Shown: in pieces, positions 1 to 10,193 of the stretch
Numbering within the stretch: the first letter of the stretch is position 1
Layout of the letters: each line of letters begins with the position of its first letter
NCBI RefSeq assembly: GCF_000422825.1
Contig: NZ_AUGU01000013.1
Coordinates: 62,001-126,000 of the forward strand
Direction: 5' to 3'
Length of the DNA: 64,000 bases
Source: Nocardioides insulae DSM 17944
GTDB lineage: Bacteria; Actinomycetota; Actinomycetes; Propionibacteriales; Nocardioidaceae
Translations under genes and position numbers: made by a program
The notes under the pieces: generated by a model
The model's input: only the letters and a program-made list of their open reading frames with translations
Told to the model about the DNA's origin: nothing
The model's database searches: none

Positions 1-824
1 CCACCGTGACGGGCCATCCCACCGTAGGTGTCGACGATGATCTTGCGACCGGTCAGGCCGGCGTCACCCATCGGGCCGCCGATCACGAACCGACCGGTCG
101 GGTTGATGTAGAGCTTGTAGTCGTCGGCCGGCACGCTGCTCTGGAACTGCTCCAGCACCGGGTCGATGACGTGCTTGCGGATGTCAGGCTGGAGGGTCTT
201 CTCCAGGTCGATCTCGTCGGCGTGCTGGGTGGAGAGGACGACGGCGTCGATGCGCACTGGCCGGTTGGCCTCGTCGTACTCGATGGTGACCTGGGTCTTG
301 CCGTCGGGGCGCAGGTAGGGAAGCGTGCCGTTCTTGCGCACCTCGGAGAGGCGCTCGGAGAGCGTCTGCGCGATCTTGATCGGCAGCGGGAAGAGCTCGG
401 GGGTGTCGTCGCAGGCGTAGCCGAACATCAGGCCCTGGTCGCCGGCGCCCTGCTTGTCGAGGTCGTCGCCGGAGTGGTCCACCCGCTCCTCGAAGGCGTC
501 GTCGACGCCCTGGGCGATGTCGGGCGACTGGGCACCGATCGCGACCTGCACGCCGCAGGTGCTGCCGTCGAAACCCTTCTCCGAGGAGTCGTAGCCGATC
601 TCGCGGACCTTGTCGCGGACCAACTGGGCCACCGGGGCGTACGCCGTGGTGCTCACCTCACCGGCGACGACGACCAGGCCGGTGGTGAGCAGGGTCTCGA
701 CCGCGACCCGGCTGTGCTTGTCGTGCTCGAGGAGGTAGTCCAGGACAGTGTCGCTGATCTGGTCGGCGATCTTGTCCGGGTGACCCTCGGTCACCGACTC
801 GGAGGTGAAGAGGCGTCCGGCCAC
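1..824 (-). CDS. metK: S-adenosylmethionine synthetase (partial, C-terminus outside window)
   Basis: Makes S-adenosylmethionine from methionine and ATP in the cytoplasm. The gene runs off the left edge, so only the first ~274 of about 400 codons are visible. The GTG start at 824 follows GGGAG by six bases. The protein shows GHPDK at residues 14-18, the GAGDQG loop near residue 127, and is cut just after a GGMARHGG stretch near residue 270, all hallmarks of the family. It comes after coaBC, as is usual in Actinobacteria (mihF-gmk-rpoZ-coaBC-metK), but a 157-bp gap with its own promoter-like sequence separates the two. I saw no SAM riboswitch in that gap. Confidence 0.97.
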   Translation of the reverse strand, partial: MAGRLFTSESVTEGHPDKIADQISDTVLDYLLEHDKHSRVAVETLLTTGLVVVAGEVSTTAYAPVAQLVRDKVREIGYDSSEKGFDGSTCGVQVAIGAQSPDIAQGVDDAFEERVDHSGDDLDKQGAGDQGLMFGYACDDTPELFPLPIKIAQTLSERLSEVRKNGTLPYLRPDGKTQVTIEYDEANRPVRIDAVVLSTQHADEIDLEKTLQPDIRKHVIDPVLEQFQSSVPADDYKLYINPTGRFVIGGPMGDAGLTGRKIIVDTYGGMARHG

Positions 825-870
825 GGTGTGCTCCCGTTCTCAAGGTTGATCGGTGTGCGGGGCCCGCGAG

Positions 871-960
871 TTACGCGGACACGATTCGTTCGGACCCGGG
901 GCTCCTCTGATGAGGGACACCGGACATTGGCCAGCCTAACTGCGGACGGTCGACCGTCCG
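871..960 (-). promoter_or_regulatory. metK leader: perfect 18-bp palindrome, -10 box and short uORF
   Basis: Between coaBC and metK lies a perfect 18-bp palindrome (943-960, CGGACGGTCGACCGTCCG) directly upstream of a -10-like TAGGCT (933-938, minus strand). It could be an operator overlapping the -35 region, or a 7-bp stem with a TCGA loop ending the coaBC transcript; no T-run follows. An ATG five bases after the -10 opens an 18-codon ORF (871-927) that ends 46 bases before metK; whether it is translated is unknown. Confidence 0.5.
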
Positions 961-981
961 ACTGCTGACACGGCTATCTCA

Positions 982-2280
982 CTAGATGGTTGGCTCCGCA
1001 GAAGCGGACACCGTCATCCGGGCGGCCACCTCGTCCCAGATCCGGTGGGCCAGGCGCCCCTTGCTCCCGCTCGGCACCTCCACCGAGGCACCGTCCGCGG
1101 TGAGGATCACCGCTTCGTTGTCGGGGCTGCCGAACACCGCTCCGCCGCTCACGTCGTTGACGACGAGCAGGTCGCATCCCTTCCGCTCGAGCTTGGCCCG
1201 GCCGAGCTCGAGAACGGTGCCGGTGTGGTCCCCCGTCTCCGCGGCGAAGCCGACGATCACCGATCCGGGACGCACCCGTTCGGCGCTGATCTCGCGCAGA
1301 ATGTCGGGGTTCTGCCGCAACCGGAGCGGCGGGACCGAACCGTCGGCGGCCTTCTTGATCTTGGCCTCGCTGACCTCGCTGGGGGTGAAGTCGGCGGGGG
1401 CGGCCGCCATCACGATCGCGTCAGCCCCCGGCGCCGCGGCGAGCACCTGGGCGCGGAGCTCCGCGGTGGTCTCGACCGGGATCACCTTGACGCCGGCCGG
1501 GTCGGGCAGGGCGACGTTCGCCGCAACCAGCGTGACCCGCGCTCCGCGTGCCGCCGCCGCCCGGGCGAGGGCGTAGCCCTGCAGCCCCGAGGAGCGATTG
1601 CCGAGGAACCGCACCGGGTCGAGGTACTCGCGGGTGCCACCGGCACTGACGACCACGTCCCGGTCGAGCAGGTCCTGGGCGAGCGAGGCACCACTCGTGG
1701 AGCGGGCCAGCACCTCGGAGCAGAACTCGTAGATCTCCGCCGGGTCGGGCAGCCGACCCTTGCCGGTGTCCTTCCCGGTGAGCCGACCCTCAGCCGGCTC
1801 GACGACCAGGTTGCCGCGCGCCCGGAGAGTGGCGACGTTGGCCCGGGTGGCGGGGTGCTCCCACATCTCGGTGTGCATCGCCGGCGCGAAGACCACCGGG
1901 CAGCGCGCGGTGAGCAGGGTGTTGGTGAGCAGGTCGCCCGCCAGACCGTGCGCCGCCTGGGCGAGCAGGTCGGCGGTGGCGGGGGCCACCACGACCAGGT
2001 CCGCCTCCTGGCCGATCCGCACGTGCGGCACCTGGTGCACGTCGGTCCACACATCGGTGGCCACCGGCTTGCCCGAGAGCGCGGACCAGGTGGGTGCTCC
2101 CACGAACTGGAGCGCTGCCGCGGTCGGTACGACGGTGACGTCGTGGCCGGACTCGGTGAACCGTCGGAGCAGCTCTGCGGCCTTGTACGCCGCGATGCCG
2201 CCGGTCACACCGAGAACGACACGCGGCCGCTCCCCCGGGATGGGGGAAGCGGCCTCGTCGGGTCGGGTGTCGCTCACCAC
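982..2280 (-). CDS. coaBC: Bifunctional phosphopantothenoylcysteine decarboxylase / phosphopantothenate-cysteine ligase
   Basis: Catalyses two coenzyme A steps: ligation of cysteine to 4'-phosphopantothenate (CoaB) and FMN-dependent decarboxylation to 4'-phosphopantetheine (CoaC). The N-terminal flavoprotein half has VTGGIAAYKAAELLRR (about residues 24-40), the His of VPHVRI and the substrate clamp PAMHTEMW; the C-terminal half has the GGTREYLDPVRFLGNRSSG nucleotide loop and AAPADFTP. At 432 residues it is full length. GTG at 2280 or 2277 may be the start; neither has a clear ribosome-binding site, which fits coupling to rpoZ, whose stop lies only 19 bases upstream. Confidence 0.96.
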   Translation of the reverse strand: MVSDTRPDEAASPIPGERPRVVLGVTGGIAAYKAAELLRRFTESGHDVTVVPTAAALQFVGAPTWSALSGKPVATDVWTDVHQVPHVRIGQEADLVVVAPATADLLAQAAHGLAGDLLTNTLLTARCPVVFAPAMHTEMWEHPATRANVATLRARGNLVVEPAEGRLTGKDTGKGRLPDPAEIYEFCSEVLARSTSGASLAQDLLDRDVVVSAGGTREYLDPVRFLGNRSSGLQGYALARAAAARGARVTLVAANVALPDPAGVKVIPVETTAELRAQVLAAAPGADAIVMAAAPADFTPSEVSEAKIKKAADGSVPPLRLRQNPDILREISAERVRPGSVIVGFAAETGDHTGTVLELGRAKLERKGCDLLVVNDVSGGAVFGSPDNEAVILTADGASVEVPSGSKGRLAHRIWDEVAARMTVSASAEPTI

Positions 2281-2299
2281 GACGCTCGCTCGCGTCGCG

Positions 2300-2626
2300 T
2301 CACTCGGCAGCGGCGAACGGGTCTGCGGCGGCCGCCTTCGCGGCCTCCTCGGCAGCCAGCTCGGCCGGGTCGACGTCCTCGCAGGTCAGCAGGTCCTCGT
2401 TGATCTCGCGGAGCGCGATCGAGAGGGGCTTCTCCTGGGCGTGGGTGTCCAGGAGCGGGCCGACGTACTCGAGCAGCCCGTCGCCGAGCTGGGAGTAGTA
2501 GGCGTTGATCTGGCGAGCACGCTGGGCGCCGTAGAGCACGAGACGGTACTTGCTGTCGGTCTTGGTCAGCAGGTCATCGATCGAGGGGTTGGTCACGCCC
2601 TGGGCGTCGATCTCGGGGGCAGCCAC
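2300..2626 (-). CDS. rpoZ: RNA polymerase omega subunit
   Basis: Omega helps fold and assemble the beta-prime subunit of RNA polymerase. The 108-residue protein has the typical N-terminal block [20 protein letters not shown] and [14 protein letters not shown], and an Ala/Glu-rich tail. I chose GTG 2626 ([10 protein letters not shown]) rather than GTG 2641 because GAGG sits nine bases before 2626 and nothing resembling a ribosome-binding site precedes 2641. It follows gmk almost directly and is followed by coaBC, the standard actinobacterial order. Confidence 0.94.
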   Translation of the reverse strand: MAAPEIDAQGVTNPSIDDLLTKTDSKYRLVLYGAQRARQINAYYSQLGDGLLEYVGPLLDTHAQEKPLSIALREINEDLLTCEDVDPAELAAEEAAKAAAADPFAAAE

Positions 2627-2637
2627 GCGCAATAGCC

Positions 2638-3234
2638 TCACTCAAGTCGGGGTGTGCTCGGTCCCGGTCGGGCACCGAGCGTCATCAAGGCTACCAACTC
2701 ATCGGCTGCCTGGTGAACTTCGCGGTTGACGATGGTGACGTCGAACTCGTCCTCGGCGGCCATCTCGACGCGCGCCGTCTCGAGTCGCCGGGCGCGCTCG
2801 GCCTCGGACTCGGTGCCGCGGCCGACCAGTCGGCGGACCAGCTCCTCCCAGGAGGGTGGCGCAAGGAACACGAACAGGGCCTCCGGCATCGTCTCCCGAA
2901 CCTGGCGGGCACCCTGGAGATCGATCTCCAGCATCGCCGGCCGACCCGCGGCCAGGGCCTCCTCGACCGGGCCTCGCGGCGTGCCGTACCGGGCCGCGCT
3001 GTGCACGGTCGCCCACTCCAGCAGCCGTCCCTCGGCCACCATCGCGTCGAACTCGTCCTCGGAGACGAACCAGTAGTGCCTCCCGTGGACCTCCCCGGGA
3101 CGCGGCTTGCGGGTGGTCGCGGAGACCGAGATCCACACCTCGGGGTGGGTCTCACGGACGGCAGCGGAGACCGTGCCCTTGCCCACGGCCGTCGGCCCGG
3201 CAAGGACCAGCAGCCGCGACGGGGGGATGCTCAC
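2638..3234 (-). CDS. gmk: Guanylate kinase
   Basis: Phosphorylates GMP (and dGMP) to GDP with ATP. The 198-residue protein has the P-loop GPTAVGKGT near residue 13 (GPSGVGKGT in most relatives), the GMP-binding [19 protein letters not shown] block and [11 protein letters not shown] near residue 103. The GTG start overlaps the mihF stop as GTGA, so translation is probably coupled to mihF. It belongs to the mihF-gmk-rpoZ-coaBC run. Confidence 0.96.
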   Translation of the reverse strand: MSIPPSRLLVLAGPTAVGKGTVSAAVRETHPEVWISVSATTRKPRPGEVHGRHYWFVSEDEFDAMVAEGRLLEWATVHSAARYGTPRGPVEEALAAGRPAMLEIDLQGARQVRETMPEALFVFLAPPSWEELVRRLVGRGTESEAERARRLETARVEMAAEDEFDVTIVNREVHQAADELVALMTLGARPGPSTPRLE

Positions 3235-3548
3235 CTGGCCGAGAACTCCTCCGTGAGCGCGGCCAGCTGCTTGCTGCCCAGGCCGCGGACCCGACGGCTC
3301 TCGGCGATGCCGAGCTTCTCCATCAACTGGTGGGCGCGGACCTTGCCCAGCCCTGGCATCGCCTGGAGGAGGTCGAGCACCTTCATCTTGCCGATGACCT
3401 CGTTGGTCTGGCCCTCGGCGAGCACCTCGGCGATGGAGGCACCGGAGTTCTTCAGCCGGTTCTTCACCTCGGCCCGCTCCCGTCGGGAGGCAGCGGCCTT
3501 GTCGAGGGCCGCCTGACGTTGTTCAGGGGTGAGCGGGGGCAGGGCCAC
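3231..3548 (-). CDS. mihF: Actinobacterial integration host factor (mIHF)
   Basis: A small nucleoid-associated, DNA-bending protein found in Actinobacteria, unrelated to the HU/IHF family; in mycobacteria it was identified as a host factor for L5 phage integration. The 105-residue protein has the basic N-terminal helix ([20 protein letters not shown]) and a helix-two-turn-helix region with [18 protein letters not shown] near residues 63-81. The GTG start follows CCGGAG. It heads the gmk-rpoZ-coaBC run and has a good promoter at 3596-3624. Confidence 0.93.
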   Translation of the reverse strand: MALPPLTPEQRQAALDKAAASRRERAEVKNRLKNSGASIAEVLAEGQTNEVIGKMKVLDLLQAMPGLGKVRAHQLMEKLGIAESRRVRGLGSKQLAALTEEFSAR

Positions 3549-3595
3549 GGGGGGTTCTCCGGTTCTTCTCCGGGCGGACGGGACGGGTTCGCGTC

Positions 3596-3624
3596 AATCT
3601 AACCGCACCCTCGGCACGCGGCAA
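3596..3624 (-). promoter_or_regulatory. Promoter of the mihF-gmk-rpoZ operon
   Basis: TTGCCG (3619-3624), a 17-base spacer and TAGATT (3596-3601) on the minus strand form the best -35/-10 pair seen in the window. Transcription would start near 3589, giving a leader of about 40 nt that contains the GGAG ribosome-binding site of mihF. The rest of the 181-bp gap up to pyrF shows no clear terminator. Confidence 0.6.
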
Positions 3625-3729
3625 CGGCGAGGGAGGCCGTCCTCATCGGGCCAGTGGTTCGGGACACACATGCCCGCACCGTCCTCGGTCGCGATGACCT
3701 CGAATCGGCACCGACCGCGCTGAACTGGG

Positions 3730-4542
3730 TCAGGCGGTCAGCTCGTCGTTGGTACGACGCGCCGCCGCGCGCAGGGCGGACGGCGTGGGCCCGGCGGCTA
3801 GCAGCCCACGGCTGGAGCTGGGCAGGACGGTGGCGGATCCGAAGATCCGGCGGATGTCCGCGACGGTGCCGCCCTGGGCGCCGAAGCCCGGGGCCAGGAT
3901 CGGGCCGTTGAACGCGAAGGAGTCCTCACCCTCGCCGATGGTCGCCCCGATGACCGCGCCGAAGGACCCGAGCGGGACCGCGTCGTGGTTGAGCCGACGG
4001 AGGTGGGCGAACATCCGGTCGGCGACGCTCTCCCCCGTGTCGGTGCTGGCCCGTTGTACCTCCGGGCCCTCCTTGTTGGAGGTGAGCCCCAGCACGAACA
4101 GGCCGGCCTCGTGCCGGCGGGCGCTGTCGACGAAGGGGTCCAGCGATCCGAAGCCCAGGTAGGGGCTGACCGTGATCGCGTCCGAGGCGAGCGGGCTGCT
4201 CGGGTCGAGGTAGGCGTCGGCGTAGGCCTGACTGGTCGAGCCGATGTCGCCGCGCTTGACGTCGAGCAGGACGAGCGCGCCGGCGGCGCGACTCTCGGCG
4301 ATGACCCGCTCCAGCACCGCCACTCCGCGGGAGCCGAAACGCTCGTAGAAGGCGGACTGCGGCTTGATCACCGAGACGTACGGCGCCAGCCCCTCGACCG
4401 CGGTGAGCGCGAACTTCTCCAGCCCCTCCGGGGTGTCGTCGAGCCCCCACTCGGACAGGAGCCCGGCATGGGGGTCGATCCCGGCACACAGCGGGCCGCG
4501 GTCCTCGACGGCGGCGTACAGGCGGGCACCGAAGGGGGTCAT
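3730..4542 (-). CDS. pyrF: Orotidine-5'-phosphate decarboxylase (actinobacterial type)
   Basis: Last step of UMP synthesis: decarboxylates OMP. The 270-residue protein belongs to the longer subgroup found in Actinobacteria. It has [11 protein letters not shown] near the N-terminus, [13 protein letters not shown], the catalytic [21 protein letters not shown] block and [13 protein letters not shown] 4542 was chosen because it overlaps the pyrD stop as ATGA and has GGAG upstream; an in-frame extension to 4575 lies wholly within pyrD. It ends the carA-carB-pyrD-pyrF unit. Confidence 0.95.
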   Translation of the reverse strand: MTPFGARLYAAVEDRGPLCAGIDPHAGLLSEWGLDDTPEGLEKFALTAVEGLAPYVSVIKPQSAFYERFGSRGVAVLERVIAESRAAGALVLLDVKRGDIGSTSQAYADAYLDPSSPLASDAITVSPYLGFGSLDPFVDSARRHEAGLFVLGLTSNKEGPEVQRASTDTGESVADRMFAHLRRLNHDAVPLGSFGAVIGATIGEGEDSFAFNGPILAPGFGAQGGTVADIRRIFGSATVLPSSSRGLLAAGPTPSALRAAARRTNDELTA

Positions 4543-5606
4543 CCCTGGACTCCGTTCACGAGGCGGCGGGCCCACCAGGGCCCTTCGTAGATGAAGGCGG
4601 TGTAGCCCTGGAGCAGGTCGGCGCCGGCGTCCAGGCGACGCCGGGCGTCCTCGACGGTGCTGATCCCCCCGACCCCGATCAGGGTCAGGGACGGGCCGAC
4701 CCGGCTCCGCAGCAGCCGGATGACCTCCTCGGCCCGGGAGGCCAGCGGGCGCCCGGACAGACCACCGGCACCGTGTGCGGCCACCAGGTCGGGGTGGGAG
4801 CGCAGGCCCTCCCGCGAGATCGTCGTGTTGCTGGCGATCACGCCGTCCAGTCCCAGGGCCAGGGCGAGATCCCCGACCGCCAGCACGTCCTCGTCGGCCA
4901 GGTCGGGTGCGATCTTGACCAGCAGCGGCACCCGCCGGTCGGTGGCGCGGTCGGCGGTGATGCGCACGTGCCGGAGCAGCGGCTCGAGCCTCTCGACCGA
5001 CTGCAGGGTGCGCAGACCGGGAGTGTTGGGAGAGCTGACGTTGACGGTCAGGTAGTCGGCGTACGGGGCAAGCAGGCGGGTGCTCTTGCCGTAGTCGGCC
5101 TCGACGGCATCCTGGTCGTCCTCGGGGACCACCTTGGTCTTGCCGATGTTGACACCGAGCACGGTCCGCGGCCCCCGGTCCGGGTGCCAGCCGTGCCGCT
5201 CGGCGCGGGTGACGGCCAGGTGACGCTGGCGCAGCCGGTTGGCGACGGCGACCGCACCGTCGTTGTTGAAGCCCATCCGGTTGACCACCGCGCGGTCGTT
5301 GACCAGCCGGAACAGCCGCGGCCGCGGGTTGCCGGCCTGTGCCTCCCCGGTGACCGTACCGATCTCGATGTGGCCGAAGCCGAGCCCGCCGAGTGCGTCG
5401 ATGCCGATCGCATTCTTGTCGAACCCGGCGGCCAGGCCGAGCACGTTGGGGAAGGTCAGTCCCATCGCCTCGACCGGCCGCCCCGGCCGTGGCATCCGCA
5501 CCAGCCCGGGGCGGGCGGTGCGGATGCCACGGAAGGCCAGCTCATGGGCCTTCTCCGGATCGATCCGGGTGAAGACCTGGTCGAAGAGCAGCGGGTAGGC
5601 CTGCAT
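4539..5606 (-). CDS. pyrD: Dihydroorotate dehydrogenase (quinone, class 2)
   Basis: Oxidises dihydroorotate to orotate using membrane quinone; FMN-dependent. The 355-residue length and the N-terminal helical extension ([21 protein letters not shown]) mark the class 2, membrane-associated form. [40 protein letters not shown] and [11 protein letters not shown] are the family blocks; the serine in NVSSPNTPG is the expected catalytic base. ATG 5606 overlaps the carB stop by one base (TGATG). In-frame sequence upstream to 5738 is inside carB and is not part of the gene. Confidence 0.96.
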   Translation of the reverse strand: MQAYPLLFDQVFTRIDPEKAHELAFRGIRTARPGLVRMPRPGRPVEAMGLTFPNVLGLAAGFDKNAIGIDALGGLGFGHIEIGTVTGEAQAGNPRPRLFRLVNDRAVVNRMGFNNDGAVAVANRLRQRHLAVTRAERHGWHPDRGPRTVLGVNIGKTKVVPEDDQDAVEADYGKSTRLLAPYADYLTVNVSSPNTPGLRTLQSVERLEPLLRHVRITADRATDRRVPLLVKIAPDLADEDVLAVGDLALALGLDGVIASNTTISREGLRSHPDLVAAHGAGGLSGRPLASRAEEVIRLLRSRVGPSLTLIGVGGISTVEDARRRLDAGADLLQGYTAFIYEGPWWARRLVNGVQG

Positions 5607-8600
5607 CAGGACCGACTCGCCGCCCCGGCGGCGAGCTGGGCGGACCACTCCTGGAGGGAGCCGACGCCGATGTCGCCGCGTCGGAGCGCCTGGATGCCCT
5701 GCACCGCGGCGCCGAGCCCCTGGACGGTGGTCAGGCACGGGATGTTGGCCATCACCGAGGCCGAGCGGATCTCGTAGCCGTCCAGTCGGGCGGACTTGCC
5801 GTCCGCCGAACCGTTCGGGGTGTTGATCACCACGTCGATCTCGCCGTCGAGGATCATCTGCACGATCGTCTTCTCGCCGTTCGGCCCGGCGCCCTCGGCG
5901 TGCTTGCGCACCACCGAGGCCTCCACGCCGTTGCGCCGGAGCACCTCCGCGGTGCCCTGGGTGGCCACCAGCTCGAAGCCGAGCTCGGCGAGCACCTTGA
6001 CCGGCCAGATCATGGTCCGCTTGTCGCGGTTGGCGACGCTCACGAAGATCCGGCCGCCGGTCGGCAGCGGTCCGAACGCCCCGGCCTGCGCCTTGGAGAA
6101 GGCGGTGCCGAAGTCGGCGTCCAGGCCCATCACCTCGCCGGTCGACTTCATCTCCGGCCCGAGCACCGTGTCGACCTGCGACCCGTCGGGAGAGCGGAAC
6201 CGGTTGAACGGCATCACCGCCTCCTTGACCGCGATCGGCTGGTCGGGCGGCAGCGTGCCCCCGTCGCCCTCGGCGGGCAAGGCCCCCGCGGCCCGGAGGT
6301 CGGCGATGGACTCGCCGAGCATCAGCCGCGCGGCCGCCTTGGCCAGCGGGGTGGAGGTCGCCTTGGAGACGAACGGCACCGTCCGGCTGGCGCGCGGGTT
6401 GGCCTCGAGCACGTAGAGCACGTCGCTGCCCAGCGCGAACTGGATGTTGAGCAGTCCGCGTACGCCGACACCGGCGGCGATCCCGCGGGTGGCCTCGCGG
6501 ATCCGCTCGATCTCGGCGGCGCCGAGGGTGATCGGCGGCAGCGCGCAGGACGAGTCACCCGAGTGGACCCCGGCCTCCTCGATGTGCTCCATCACGCCGC
6601 CGAGGAAGAGGTCCTCACCGTCGAAGAGGGCGTCGACGTCGATCTCGACTGCATCGTCGACGAACTTGTCCACCAGCACCGGACGGTCCGGGGAGATCTC
6701 GGTGGCCGCCGCGATGTAGGCGCGCAGGGCGTCGTCGTCGTAGACGATCTGCATGCCGCGCCCGCCGAGGACGTAGGACGGCCGGACCAGCACCGGGTAG
6801 CCGACCTCCTCCGCGATCGCCCGTGCCTCGGTGAAGGTGGTCGCCATGCCGTGCTTGGGCGCGACCAGCCCGGCCTCCGCGAGCACCCGGCCGAAGGCGC
6901 CGCGCTCCTCGGCGAGGTTGATCGCCTCCGGGGTGGTGCCGACGATCGGCACGCCGTTGTCCTTCAGGCCCTGGGCCAGACCCAACGGGGTCTGACCGCC
7001 CAGCTGGCAGATGACGCCGACCACGGGGCCGGCCTGCTGCTCGGCGTGCACGATCTCGAGGACGTCCTCGAGGGTGAGCGGCTCGAAGTAGAGCCGGTCG
7101 GAGGTGTCGTAGTCGGTGGAGACCGTCTCCGGGTTGCAGTTGACCATCACGGTCTCGTAGCCGGCCTCGGAGAGAGCCAGCGAGGCGTGCACACAGGAGT
7201 AGTCGAACTCGATGCCCTGACCGATCCGGTTGGGTCCGGAGCCCAGGATGATCACCGCCGGCCGCTCCCGCGGCATGACCTCGGTCTCCTCGTCGTAGGA
7301 GGAGTAGTGGTACGGCGTCCGGGCCGCGAACTCGGCCGCACAGGTGTCCACGGTCTTGTAGACCGGGCGGATCCCGAGCGCGTGACGCACGCCGCGGACC
7401 ACGTCGGCGCTCATCCCGCGCATCGCGCCGACCTGGACGTCGGAGAACCCGTGCCGCTTGGCCAGGGCGAGCAGCTCGGGGGTGAGCTCGTCGGCCTCGA
7501 TGATCCGGCCGGCCAACTCGTTGATGAGGAACAGCTGGTCGACGAACCAGGGGTCGATCCGGGTGGACTCGTAGATCTCCTCCGGGGTGGCGCCGGCGCG
7601 GATGGCGTCCATGACCAGCTTCAGCCGACCGTCGTGGGGCACGGCGATCTGCTCGAGCAGCGCGGCCTTGTCCAGCTCGACGTACTCCTGGCGCCAGTCG
7701 AAGACGGCCGAGGGCCGCTCGAGGGAGCGCAGCGCCTTCTGCAGCGCCTCGGTGAAGTTGCGGCCGATCGCCATCGCCTCGCCGACCGACTTCATGTGGG
7801 TGGTCAGCACCGGGTCGGCGCCGGGGAACTTCTCGAAGGCGAACCGGGGCACCTTGACCACGACGTAGTCCAGGGTCGGCTCGAAGGAGGCCGGGGTCTC
7901 CTGGGTGATGTCGTTCTGGATCTCGTCGAGGGTGTAGCCGATGGCCACCTTGGCCGCGATCTTGGCGATCGGGAACCCGGTCGCCTTGGAGGCCAGCGCG
8001 CTGGAGCGGGAGACCCGCGGGTTCATCTCGATCACGATCAGGCGACCGTCGACCGGGTTGACGGCGTACTGGATGTTGCAGCCGCCGGTGTCGACGCCGA
8101 CCGCACGGATGATGTCGATCGCGAGGTCACGCATCTTCTGGTACTCGCGGTCGGTGAGGGTCATCGCCGGTGCGACGGTGATCGAGTCACCGGTGTGCAC
8201 GCCCATCGGGTCGAAGTTCTCGATCGAGCAGACGATGACGGTGTTGTCGGCGCTGTCACGCATCACCTCCAGCTCGTACTCCTTCCAGCCGAGGATGGAC
8301 TCCTCCAGGAGCACCTCGGTGGTCGGGCTGGCGGCGAGGCCGGCTCCACCGATGCGGCGCAACTCCTCCTCGTTCCAGGCGAAGCCCGATCCGGATCCGC
8401 CCATCGTGAACGAGGGACGCACGACCAGCGGGTAGCCGAGCTGCTCGGCCCCGACCAGCAGGTCCTCGATCGAGTGGCAGATCGCCGAGCGGGCGGACTC
8501 GCCGCCCAGTTCGGCCACGATCTTCTTGAACTGCTCGCGGTTCTCCCCGCGGTCGATCGCCTCGATCGAGGCGCCGATCAGCTCGACGCCGTACTTCTCC

Positions 8601-8923
8601 AGGACGCCCGACTCGTGCAGCGCCACCGCGCAGTTGAGCGCGGTCTGGCCACCGAGGGTCGCGAGCAGGGCGTCGGGACGCTCCTTGGCGATGACCTTCT
8701 CGACGTACTCGGGGGTGATCGGCTCGACGTAGGTGGCGTCGGCGAACTCCGGGTCGGTCATGATCGTGGCCGGGTTGGAGTTGACCAGGACGACCCGCAG
8801 GCCCTCCTCACGCAGCACCCGGCAGGCCTGGGTGCCGGAGTAGTCGAACTCGCAGGCCTGACCGATCACGATCGGGCCGGAGCCGATCACCAGGACCGAT
8901 GAGATGTCCGTGCGCTTCGCCAT
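5606..8923 (-). CDS. carB: Carbamoyl-phosphate synthase large subunit
   Basis: Makes carbamoyl phosphate from bicarbonate, ammonia supplied by CarA, and two ATP; it feeds pyrimidine and arginine synthesis. The 1105-residue protein is full length with two ATP-grasp halves: the first opens with [20 protein letters not shown], the second repeats [19 protein letters not shown] near residue 560; a C-terminal MGS-like allosteric domain ([12 protein letters not shown] onwards) follows. The start overlaps the carA stop by one base, so the subunits are made from one coupled message. Confidence 0.97.
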   Translation of the reverse strand: MAKRTDISSVLVIGSGPIVIGQACEFDYSGTQACRVLREEGLRVVLVNSNPATIMTDPEFADATYVEPITPEYVEKVIAKERPDALLATLGGQTALNCAVALHESGVLEKYGVELIGASIEAIDRGENREQFKKIVAELGGESARSAICHSIEDLLVGAEQLGYPLVVRPSFTMGGSGSGFAWNEEELRRIGGAGLAASPTTEVLLEESILGWKEYELEVMRDSADNTVIVCSIENFDPMGVHTGDSITVAPAMTLTDREYQKMRDLAIDIIRAVGVDTGGCNIQYAVNPVDGRLIVIEMNPRVSRSSALASKATGFPIAKIAAKVAIGYTLDEIQNDITQETPASFEPTLDYVVVKVPRFAFEKFPGADPVLTTHMKSVGEAMAIGRNFTEALQKALRSLERPSAVFDWRQEYVELDKAALLEQIAVPHDGRLKLVMDAIRAGATPEEIYESTRIDPWFVDQLFLINELAGRIIEADELTPELLALAKRHGFSDVQVGAMRGMSADVVRGVRHALGIRPVYKTVDTCAAEFAARTPYHYSSYDEETEVMPRERPAVIILGSGPNRIGQGIEFDYSCVHASLALSEAGYETVMVNCNPETVSTDYDTSDRLYFEPLTLEDVLEIVHAEQQAGPVVGVICQLGGQTPLGLAQGLKDNGVPIVGTTPEAINLAEERGAFGRVLAEAGLVAPKHGMATTFTEARAIAEEVGYPVLVRPSYVLGGRGMQIVYDDDALRAYIAAATEISPDRPVLVDKFVDDAVEIDVDALFDGEDLFLGGVMEHIEEAGVHSGDSSCALPPITLGAAEIERIREATRGIAAGVGVRGLLNIQFALGSDVLYVLEANPRASRTVPFVSKATSTPLAKAAARLMLGESIADLRAAGALPAEGDGGTLPPDQPIAVKEAVMPFNRFRSPDGSQVDTVLGPEMKSTGEVMGLDADFGTAFSKAQAGAFGPLPTGGRIFVSVANRDKRTMIWPVKVLAELGFELVATQGTAEVLRRNGVEASVVRKHAEGAGPNGEKTIVQMILDGEIDVVINTPNGSADGKSARLDGYEIRSASVMANIPCLTTVQGLGAAVQGIQALRRGDIGVGSLQEWSAQLAAGAASRS

Positions 8924-10125
8924 CAGGCCTGCTCCTCCGTGGTCGTTGTCGCGGGCGCGGCCGGAGTGCCGGCCTGGCTGCTCGCCATCAGTTCGCTGAA
9001 ACGGTCGAAGAGGTACGCCGCGTCGTGCGGACCGGCGGCGGCCTCCGGGTGGTACTGCACCGAGAAGCTCTTCAGCCGACCCTCGGGGTCACGCAGCTCG
9101 AGCCCCTCGACGACGTCGTCGTTGAGGCAGACGTGGCTCACGCTGACCAGGCCGTACGGCGTCTCGGTGTCGCGGTCCAGCGGTGCGTCGACCGCGAACC
9201 CGTGGTTGTGGGCGGTGACCTCGACCTTGCGGGTGGTGCGGTCCATCACCGGCTGGTTGATGCCGCGGTGGCCGTACTTGAGCTTGAAGGTGCCGAACCC
9301 GAGGGCGCGACCGAAGAGCTGGTTGCCGAAGCAGATCCCGAAGTAGGGCAGGCCACGCTCCAGCGCCTCGCGGAGCAACTCCACCTGGCCGACCGTCGCG
9401 GCGGGGTCGCCGGGGCCGTTGGAGAAGAACAAGCCGTCGGGTGCGACCGCGAGGACGTCCTCGATGCTCGCGGTGGCGGGCAGGACGTGCACCTCGATGC
9501 CACGCTCGGCCATCCGCTGCGGGGTCATCTCCTTGATACCCAGGTCGAGGGCGGCGACGGTGAACCGCTTCGTGCCGATGGCCGGCACGACGTAGCTCTG
9601 CGGCGTGGAGACGGCCTCGGAGAGGTTGGCGCCGCTCATCTCGGCGCTGGCGGTGACCTTCGCGAGCAGCTTCTCGGGGTCGGTCTCCAGCGTCGAGATC
9701 CCCACGCGCATCGCACCGCGTTCGCGCAGGTGGCGCGTGAGCGCACGGGTGTCGATCCCGGAGATGCCCACGACACCCTGCTCGGCGAGTTCGTCGTCGA
9801 GGGTGCGCTGGGCGCGCCAGTTGGAGGAGACCCGGGAGGGGTCCCGTACGACGTAGCCGGCGACCCAGATCTGACGGGATTCGGGGTCCTCGTCGTTCAT
9901 CCCGGTGTTGCCGACGTGCGGGGCGGTCATCACCACCACCTGGCGGTGGTAGGAGGGGTCGGTCAGGGTCTCCTGGTAACCGGACATGCCGGTCGAGAAG
10001 ACGGCCTCGCCGAAGGTCTCGCCCTTCGCACCGAAGGACTCCCCGCGGAAGGTGCGGCCGTCCTCCAGGACGAGCAGCGCGGGAACAGGGGCCGAAGGCC
10101 GGGCTTTGAGGGCATGCAGCGGCAC
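8923..10125 (-). CDS. carA: Carbamoyl-phosphate synthase small (glutaminase) subunit
   Basis: Hydrolyses glutamine and passes ammonia to CarB. The 400-residue protein has an N-terminal domain ([16 protein letters not shown]) and a class I glutamine amidotransferase domain with the nucleophile in [15 protein letters not shown] and the His-Glu pair in [14 protein letters not shown] chose GTG 10125 because an ideal AGGAGGT lies five bases upstream; the longer in-frame ORF to 10188 runs through a PyrR-type leader and is not credible. It opens the carA-carB-pyrD-pyrF unit. Confidence 0.95.
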   Translation of the reverse strand: MPLHALKARPSAPVPALLVLEDGRTFRGESFGAKGETFGEAVFSTGMSGYQETLTDPSYHRQVVVMTAPHVGNTGMNDEDPESRQIWVAGYVVRDPSRVSSNWRAQRTLDDELAEQGVVGISGIDTRALTRHLRERGAMRVGISTLETDPEKLLAKVTASAEMSGANLSEAVSTPQSYVVPAIGTKRFTVAALDLGIKEMTPQRMAERGIEVHVLPATASIEDVLAVAPDGLFFSNGPGDPAATVGQVELLREALERGLPYFGICFGNQLFGRALGFGTFKLKYGHRGINQPVMDRTTRKVEVTAHNHGFAVDAPLDRDTETPYGLVSVSHVCLNDDVVEGLELRDPEGRLKSFSVQYHPEAAAGPHDAAYLFDRFSELMASSQAGTPAAPATTTTEEQA

Positions 10126-10130
10126 GCCGT

Positions 10131-10193
10131 ACCTCCTTCTCCGCCTCACAGGACGGTGGTTAAAGGATGTCTCGAACGGCCCCGACACTATCA
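10131..10193 (-). promoter_or_regulatory. PyrR-type regulatory leader and promoter of carA
   Basis: On the minus strand a -10-like GATAGT (about 10185-10190) next to the stop codon of the ABC-F gene is followed by GACATCCTTTAAC, a short variable stretch, then GTCCTGTGAGGCGG and the ribosome-binding site GAGAAGGAGGT (10131-10171). The same blocks occur before pyrR at 15037-15078. The GTGAGGC core resembles the RNA loop bound by PyrR; PyrR is known to repress translation of pyr mRNA in mycobacteria, and the core here directly adjoins the ribosome-binding site. Confidence 0.75.

Noticed and set aside
825..981. SAM riboswitch before metK
   Set aside because: No SAM-I, SAM-II or SAM-IV core sequence recognised; the gap is short and dominated by a simple palindrome.
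2641..2641. GTG 2641 as the rpoZ start
   Set aside because: It overlaps the gmk stop attractively but has no ribosome-binding site, and relatives I recall begin at AAPEIDAQG.
5900..8902. A 1000-codon open frame on the plus strand opposite carB, and similar long antisense frames opposite alaS, secD, thrS and others
   Set aside because: High GC with strong third-position bias makes long antisense frames; these translations are Gly/Val/Asp/Arg-rich without motifs, and the opposite frames are clear family members.
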